DNA from: Hyphomicrobiales bacterium
GTDB taxonomy: Bacteria > Pseudomonadota > Alphaproteobacteria > Rhizobiales > Beijerinckiaceae
Reading direction: 5' to 3'
Length of the DNA: 36,715 nucleotides
NCBI GenBank assembly: GCA_947447895.1
Contig: CANFLM010000021.1
Span: forward strand, 1 to 36,715
The notes under the pieces are model-generated. The model had not been told where the DNA came from. It searched no databases and was given only the letters and a program-made list of their open reading frames with translations. This document shows, in pieces, positions 32,716 through 36,715 of this stretch (position 1 is its first letter; each line of letters begins with the position of its first letter). The position numbers were made by a program, and so were the translations under genes.

Positions 32716-33993
32716 TCAATAAAGACCCATCAGACGCAAAGGTCCGATAGTGAGGACAGGGAAGAGGACGAGGGCGAAGATGGCGATAATCAGCACCGAA
32801 ACAGGGCCGACTGCGCCTTTAATGACATCTTCTATCGACATTTTAGCAACCTGTGCAGCAGCGAACAGGCAGACGCCGACAGGCGGTGTCACAAGTCCGA
32901 GTGTGAGGGTCACAACGACGACAACGAGGAAGTGAATAGGATCAATGCCGACCTTCATCGCCGGTCCTAATAGGACGGGTATGAGAATGAACATCGCCGC
33001 AATCGCATCCATGAACATGCCGACGAGAATGAGGAACAGGAATATGATTACCATCACAAGTGTCGGACTGTCCGACATGGTGCTGAGTAGATTGGCCACT
33101 TTCAAAGGTAATCCGTCATAAGCGAAAATCCAACCCGCGAGTTTTGCCGTCGCAGCAATGAAGAGGATATTACCGCTGGTGCGCGCTGTCCCAATCATGA
33201 TACCCGGCAGTTCGCCCAAACCGATCTGGCGAAAGACGAACACTGCAAGCACCATTGTGTAGAGCACCGCAATGGCTGCCGCTTCTGTCGGTGTAAAGAA
33301 ACCGTCAAGAATGCCGACAAGTAAGATGACGGGCGTCAACATTGGCAATAATGCGCGCAGACCCGTGCGCACAAAAGTCTGGAATTTGAAGGGCGTTGCC
33401 TTCATGCCGTGGCGGACACTGTAGATATGGTTGTAGACCATAAAAGCGAAAGCGATAAAAAGACCAGGCACGAGACCCGCAATCAGCAGCAAGCCGATCG
33501 ATGCGTTCGCAATCGAGCCCGCTATCACCATCAGGATCGACGGCGGTATGATCGACGATAATGTCGATGTCGCAAGTGTCATACCGACGGCATAACCCTT
33601 GTCGAACCCATGACGCGTCATCGATTTGATTTCGACAGCGCCAAGCGACGCAATATCAGCGACCGATGAGCCGGAAATACCACCAAAAATTACGGAAGAC
33701 GCGACGTTCACATGACCAAGGCCACCCGGCAGCCAGCCAACCATTGATTGTGCGAAATCAAAAATCCGATCAGCCACCCCGCCGCGTTCCATCAATTGTC
33801 CAACCAGAATGAACAGCGGAACAGCAACCAGTAGAAAAGAATTCATCGCCGAAAACATGCTTTCGGAGAGGAGCCCAATCGGCGTTGACGTGTAAAGAAC
33901 AAGAGCCGTAACGGACGATAATCCAAGCGCGATAGCAATGGGAACGCCAACAGTGCAAAGAATAAGGAAGGAACAGAGGAGAAAAATACTCAT
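32716..33993 (-). CDS. dctM: TRAP transporter large permease (DctM)
   Basis: A 425-residue membrane protein of the TRAP large-subunit family, with about 12 hydrophobic segments. Typical stretches are PIAIALGLSS near the start, FSAMNSFLLVAVPLFILVGQLMERGG, FGGISGSSVADIASLGAVEIKSM, FFTPTEAAAIAVLYTM, and LGLVTPPVGVCLFAAAQVAK near the C-terminus. It couples sodium flow to uptake of the ligand delivered by the binding protein at 34579-35580. The gene shares one base with the end of dctQ. Confidence 0.94.
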   Translation of the reverse strand: MSIFLLCSFLILCTVGVPIAIALGLSSVTALVLYTSTPIGLLSESMFSAMNSFLLVAVPLFILVGQLMERGGVADRIFDFAQSMVGWLPGGLGHVNVASSVIFGGISGSSVADIASLGAVEIKSMTRHGFDKGYAVGMTLATSTLSSIIPPSILMVIAGSIANASIGLLLIAGLVPGLFIAFAFMVYNHIYSVRHGMKATPFKFQTFVRTGLRALLPMLTPVILLVGILDGFFTPTEAAAIAVLYTMVLAVFVFRQIGLGELPGIMIGTARTSGNILFIAATAKLAGWIFAYDGLPLKVANLLSTMSDSPTLVMVIIFLFLILVGMFMDAIAAMFILIPVLLGPAMKVGIDPIHFLVVVVVTLTLGLVTPPVGVCLFAAAQVAKMSIEDVIKGAVGPVSVLIIAIFALVLFPVLTIGPLRLMGLY

Positions 33994-34520
33994 CAGAGCG
34001 TCTCCTCAGAAGGCGAAACCTTTGCGTCGATAACGCCACGGTAGTTTCTAACCGATGAAATTACAGCGAGGATACCGATCAAGGCTGAGACAGGCATCAT
34101 CAACCCAACCATCCAAGTAGAAATCGAAAGCGTCGCAAACGTCTCGTTCATCATGAACTGCTGCCGGACCATGCCAATGCCTGTCCAACCCATCAGAGCA
34201 AAAAATGTAAAGCAAGACACAACATAGATGGGCATGACGAGCCGTTCGCAGAATTTAGGCATCCAATTAAGAAAAACCGTCACACGCGCTGCATCCGCCG
34301 TACGCATCGAAGCACCCATGCCGAGAAAGACCATCCACATGAAGAAGACGCGCGTGGCCTCCTCCGTCCATGAGAACGGCATGTTAAGCAGGCGGCCCAC
34401 GACCTGTGCGAGTACGATCACCATGACCATGAGCGCGGCAATGCCGGATCCGACATCGGCGATGGAAGTGACGAGCCGCGACAGGAGGTGACTCTGATGG
34501 GGATACGAAATCGCAGACAC
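33993..34520 (-). CDS. dctQ: TRAP transporter small permease (DctQ)
   Basis: A four-TM small membrane subunit of the TRAP transporter. Key motifs: MVMVIVLAQVVGRLLNMPFSWTEE (first TM and the conserved W-E-E), MWMVFLGMGASMRTADAARV (the LG...R block) and two further TM segments. The frame is open to a TTG at 34595, which would overlap the binding-protein gene. I prefer GTG 34520 (175 residues), since it follows GGAGAA by four bases and gives the usual short N-terminus. The choice of start is not certain. Confidence 0.85.
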   Translation of the reverse strand: MSAISYPHQSHLLSRLVTSIADVGSGIAALMVMVIVLAQVVGRLLNMPFSWTEEATRVFFMWMVFLGMGASMRTADAARVTVFLNWMPKFCERLVMPIYVVSCFTFFALMGWTGIGMVRQQFMMNETFATLSISTWMVGLMMPVSALIGILAVISSVRNYRGVIDAKVSPSEETL

Positions 34521-34578
34521 GAGCTTCTCCGAAAAGAACAATATCCGAGGCGACCGATAGCCGCCCCGAACGCTTGCT

Positions 34579-35580
34579 TTATTTCTTGCCGACAAAAATT
34601 AACGTCTTGTCGAAGAACGCTGGATCCTTCACCAATTCAGCAAACTTTGGAAAGAGTCCCTTGGCGACGATCACGAATGATTGATGTTGCGCGGGCGTCA
34701 ATTCGCCAACTTCCATTCCCTTTTCCTTCAGGAGGGCAATCGACTTACCGGCATCGGTTGCATCATTCGCCACCTTCCAGGCTTCCGCTTCCTTCGCGGC
34801 AGCACGGAGGACCGCCTGCTGATCAGCCGTTAGCGTTTTGAATTTTGCCGGATTAATTCCAAGCACCCATCCATCGGCCATGTGGTTCGACATCGTCGCG
34901 TATTTCTGCACTTCGTAGAATTTCGCAACGACAGGAATGTTGATCGGATTTTCCTGCCCGTCGACGACCTTCAGCTGCAACGCATTGTAGACTTCGCCGA
35001 ATGCCATCGGGGTGGGTACTGCACCCATCGCCTTAAAAAACTCTACCCAGAGTGGATTGTTCGGCACACGAAACTTCATGCCTTCGAGATCCTTGGGACC
35101 AGTGATTGCGCGCTTGGAATTCGTCATCTGGCGGAACGGGCGCGGCCACATGCCGAGGCCTGTGATCCCAATTTTGTCCAGATCGGCGATCAATTCCTGC
35201 CCTTGCGGACCATTCAGATAGTCTTGCAACTGCTTATTGCTGTCAAAGAGGTACGGGATCGAGATCGCCGTAAACTTCGGATTGAAGTTCGCATAAAGCG
35301 ACGTCGATAGCAGCAGCATATCGAGAGATCCGGCCGCCAGTTGGCGGACGCCCGCCGACGGATCGCCGCCATAGAGCTGACCATTGGCGAAAACCTTGAT
35401 TTCGACTTCACCATTCGTCTTGGCAATGACGAGTTCGGCAAATTTTTGGGCCGCGACGGTGATTTCAGATCCATCCGGATCAGGCGTAGACAGGGTGAAT
35501 GTCGTCTTGGCGGATGCCATCGAAATCGACAATCCCATAACCGCAGCGACGACCCCGCCTGTTAAAGCTTTGAAAAGCAT
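34579..35580 (-). CDS. dctP: TRAP transporter substrate-binding protein (DctP family)
   Basis: A periplasmic binding protein of 333 residues, starting at ATG 35580 with AGGAGG seven bases upstream; a signal peptide follows (MLFKALTGGVVAAVMGLSIS, cleavage near ASA-KT). DctP marks: GSEITVAAQKFAELV, EVEIKVFANGQLYGGDPS, the RQMTNSKRAITGPKDLEGMKFRVP block with the ligand-carboxylate Arg (RVP), and VDGQENPINIPVVAKFYEVQKY. TRAP systems usually carry carboxylates (sugar acids, C4-diacids). With a dehydrogenase, kinase and aldolase in the same operon, a sugar acid or polyol-type ligand is likely. It is the first gene of the operon. Confidence 0.93.
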   Translation of the reverse strand: MLFKALTGGVVAAVMGLSISMASAKTTFTLSTPDPDGSEITVAAQKFAELVIAKTNGEVEIKVFANGQLYGGDPSAGVRQLAAGSLDMLLLSTSLYANFNPKFTAISIPYLFDSNKQLQDYLNGPQGQELIADLDKIGITGLGMWPRPFRQMTNSKRAITGPKDLEGMKFRVPNNPLWVEFFKAMGAVPTPMAFGEVYNALQLKVVDGQENPINIPVVAKFYEVQKYATMSNHMADGWVLGINPAKFKTLTADQQAVLRAAAKEAEAWKVANDATDAGKSIALLKEKGMEVGELTPAQHQSFVIVAKGLFPKFAELVKDPAFFDKTLIFVGKK

Positions 35581-35621
35581 AGGGTTTCCTCCTGAGAAAC
35601 ACTGATATGAAGGAGTTTTTT

Positions 35622-35638
35622 TATTGGTTGTACCAATA
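35622..35638. promoter_or_regulatory. GntR/FCD-type operator 1 upstream of the TRAP operon
   Basis: TATTGGTTGTACCAATA is a 17-bp palindrome: seven-base arms around a TGT centre, in the TGGT-N3-ACCA format bound by FadR/FCD regulators. It lies 42 bases upstream of the dctP ATG, just past a possible -10 (TAAATA, minus strand), a position fit for repression. The operon's own GntR gene (28623-29336) is the obvious partner. Confidence 0.7.
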
Positions 35639-35666
35639 TTTAAACTGTTTTTTATGAAATATGCAA

Positions 35667-35680
35667 GTGGTTGTACCAAT
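35667..35680. promoter_or_regulatory. GntR/FCD-type operator 2 upstream of the TRAP operon
   Basis: GTGGTTGTACCAAT repeats the core TGGT-TGT-ACCA of operator 1. Centres are 43 bp apart, about four helical turns, so bound dimers would face the same side of the helix and could interact. A further half-site TTGGTTGT follows at 35681-35688. Confidence 0.65.
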
Positions 35681-35735
35681 TTGGTTGTCAGAACTGATCT
35701 TAACAGCAATCTCTGACTTCCTATCGAGCAATCGG

Positions 35736-35849
35736 CTAGCGCTGATAGGCTTTCTCATACCAAGCATAATCAAGCAGCGAAGATACCTTCTTTGCCTTTG
35801 GCCTTTTGATTTTCAGTTGCTCGCGTGGGCTTTTTATTGTTTTCGCCAT
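35736..35849 (-). CDS. Possible very small basic protein (37 residues)
   Basis: A 37-codon frame from ATG 35849 to TAG 35736-35738 encodes a Lys-rich peptide starting MAKTIKSPREQLKIKRPKAKK and ending SLLDYAWYEKAYQR. AAGGG lies a few bases upstream. The sequence looks protein-like, not random, and has no family I recognise. It lies in the non-coding stretch between the TRAP operon promoter and the recombinase. It may be a real small gene, or the start of a truncated one. Evidence is thin. Confidence 0.3.
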   Translation of the reverse strand: MAKTIKSPREQLKIKRPKAKKVSSLLDYAWYEKAYQR

Positions 35850-36054
35850 TTTCCCTTTTTAGCCCTTCAGCGGATCACTGTCACTATCGAACCCAGCCGG
35901 CACTTCATTGCTGCATATCAAACATCCTCCCCATCTGCTCCACTCAAGAACGATCCGTAACACCGATCATGGGCGAAATCCTGTAGGCGTTAGAGATGAC
36001 TGCGGCAATAAGAAAAATTTAATTGATGACACTGTCGAAATATATTTGGTAAAT

Positions 36055-36204
36055 ATGAGACTTATTTTTCGTTCAATCTCCAATCTATATTCTGATCCTA
36101 CAAATAATCATCGAACTATTGTTATTATTCATCTTGCTAGTTCTAAAAAAATAAGCCTACCTAAAGGAGTTATTGGCTTAATAGTTGGATGCTTGCAGAA
36201 ATGA
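36055..36204 (+). CDS. Possible small protein translationally coupled to the recombinase
   Basis: An AT-rich frame from ATG 36055 (open further back to 35908) encodes 49 residues ending KKISLPKGVIGLIVGCLQK. Its stop overlaps ATG 36201, a possible recombinase start, in the ATGA arrangement typical of coupled genes. There is no domain to recognise and the SD is poor. It could also be the tail of a gene broken further upstream. Confidence 0.35.
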   Translation: MRLIFRSISNLYSDPTNNHRTIVIIHLASSKKISLPKGVIGLIVGCLQK

Positions 36205-36572
36205 CGGTAACAGATCAGCAATTACCTTTTCGCCGTGCGGCACAATATGTCCGCATGTCTACCGAACATCAGCAATATTCAACCGAAAACCAAGGCGACA
36301 AAATTCTTGAATATGCCTTAAGTCACGGCTTGGAAATTGTCCGCACTTACGCTGATGAAGGCAAGAGTGGATTAAACATAGGCGGACGAAGTGGTTTGCA
36401 GATGTTGTTGGCCGACGTAGAAGCTCAAAGGACCGACTTCGAATTTGTTCTCGTCTATGATGTCAGCCGATGGGGTAGATTTCAGGATGCGGATGAGAGT
36501 GCGCACTACGAATATGTCTGCAAAAAAGCCGGCATCAAGGTTATTTATTGTGCAGAGCAGTTCGAAAGGTAA
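36189..36572 (+). pseudogene. Serine recombinase, truncated after the start of the resolvase domain
   Basis: The N-terminal part of a large serine recombinase of the Tn3-resolvase/invertase superfamily. The catalytic Ser lies in QYVRMSTEHQ (S24 from ATG 36189, S20 from ATG 36201), followed by QYSTENQ, the IVRTYADEGKSGL block and DFEFVLVYDVSRWGRFQDADE, which carries the conserved DxxRWGR arginines. The frame stops (TAA 36570-36572) right after YCAEQFE, where relatives continue EQFENDGS for several hundred residues including the zinc-ribbon recombinase domain. The break coincides with the start of IS3-family sequence, so the gene was most likely cut by insertion at about 36567. Confidence 0.82.
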
Positions 36573-36715
36573 TCCCCCCGTTTTTAACGGGGCACATTTG
36601 TAGAATTTAAGCGGCCATTTTCAACTTCTGCGCGGGTGTTATCCCGCCGATACCCATGTTGGGACGTTCGTTATTATAAGTCCACAGCCATTGCGTTGCG
36701 TGATGCTGCGCCTCC
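36567..36715. mobile_element. IS3-family insertion sequence, one end (continues beyond the window)
   Basis: The end of an insertion sequence inserted in the recombinase gene. The junction is placed at about 36567-36572, where recombinase homology ends. An inverted repeat CCCCGTT-TTT-AACGGGG at 36576-36592 lies between the junction and the transposase stop. The exact terminal repeat and target duplication cannot be defined because the other end is outside the window. Confidence 0.7.
36607..36715 (-). CDS. IS3-family transposase OrfB, C-terminal end (partial)
   Basis: The minus strand reads EAQHHATQWLWTYNNERPNMG and then GITPAQKLKMAA before TAA (36609-36607). The WLWTYNNERPNMGIGGITPAQKL pattern is the conserved end of the DDE integrase core (rve) of IS3-family OrfB. 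The rest of the gene lies beyond the right edge. It is oriented toward the interrupted recombinase. Confidence 0.88.
   Translation of the reverse strand, partial: EAQHHATQWLWTYNNERPNMGIGGITPAQKLKMAA

Noticed and set aside
35661-35960. 99-codon plus-strand frame
   Set aside because: It runs through the GntR operators and antisense to the small Lys-rich frame, has no SD and no recognisable domain.
1-36715. CRISPR array, rRNA genes or replication origin
   Set aside because: No regularly spaced direct repeats, rRNA-like sequence or DnaA-box cluster was seen.

Overview
The window looks like chromosomal DNA of an alphaproteobacterium. It is GC-rich with GC-rich third codon positions, and carries a malonyl-CoA decarboxylase, an RpiR-controlled Dpp-type transporter and IS630/IS3-type insertion sequence debris. 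The assignment below class level is uncertain. From about position 27950 the base composition drops visibly and the gene style changes, directly after a tRNA-Ser gene, which suggests a laterally acquired island running past the right edge.

Left core (1-3047): the 5' part of an Uup-like ABC-F ATPase and a malonyl-CoA decarboxylase, both on the minus strand.

Amino-sugar-acid cluster (3048-16799): a minus-strand operon encodes a peptide/oligosaccharide-type ABC transporter (binding protein, two permeases, two ATPases) and ends in a MurR/RpiR regulator. Divergent from it is a plus-strand operon: metal-dependent deacetylase, RidA, D-threonine aldolase/D-serine dehydratase-fold PLP enzyme, KDPG/KDPGal-type aldolase and ribokinase-type kinase. 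Next come a minus-strand pair (SMP-30/gluconolactonase-like lactonase and a tyrosine/dual-specificity phosphatase) and a plus-strand anhydro-N-acetylmuramic acid kinase (AnmK). Read together these suggest import and catabolism of an N-acetylated amino sugar acid: lactone opening, deacetylation, PLP-dependent dehydration/deamination assisted by RidA, phosphorylation and aldol cleavage to pyruvate plus glyceraldehyde 3-phosphate. This is the most interesting system in the window. It is an inference from gene families and order, not a demonstrated pathway.

Middle (16759-27300): a DCC-family thiol-disulfide protein, a short basic protein, an orphan 7TMR-DISM-type histidine kinase, two small secreted proteins with their own terminators, an NCS2 purine/urate-type permease, a TPR protein, an SDR oxidoreductase, and a 1185-residue Ser/Thr-rich protein with degenerate repeats and flagellin-hook-IN-like segments.

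Island (about 27950-36715): tRNA-Ser(GGA), an AT-rich stretch with an IS630 transposase remnant, then a seven-gene minus-strand operon: TRAP transporter (P, Q, M), DhnA-type class I aldolase, zinc-dependent polyol/sugar dehydrogenase, FGGY kinase and a GntR/FCD regulator. Upstream of the operon lie two near-identical TTGGT-N3-ACCAA-type operators. The right end holds a serine recombinase cut off after its catalytic-domain start, apparently by an IS3-family element whose transposase 3' end occupies the last 109 bases.
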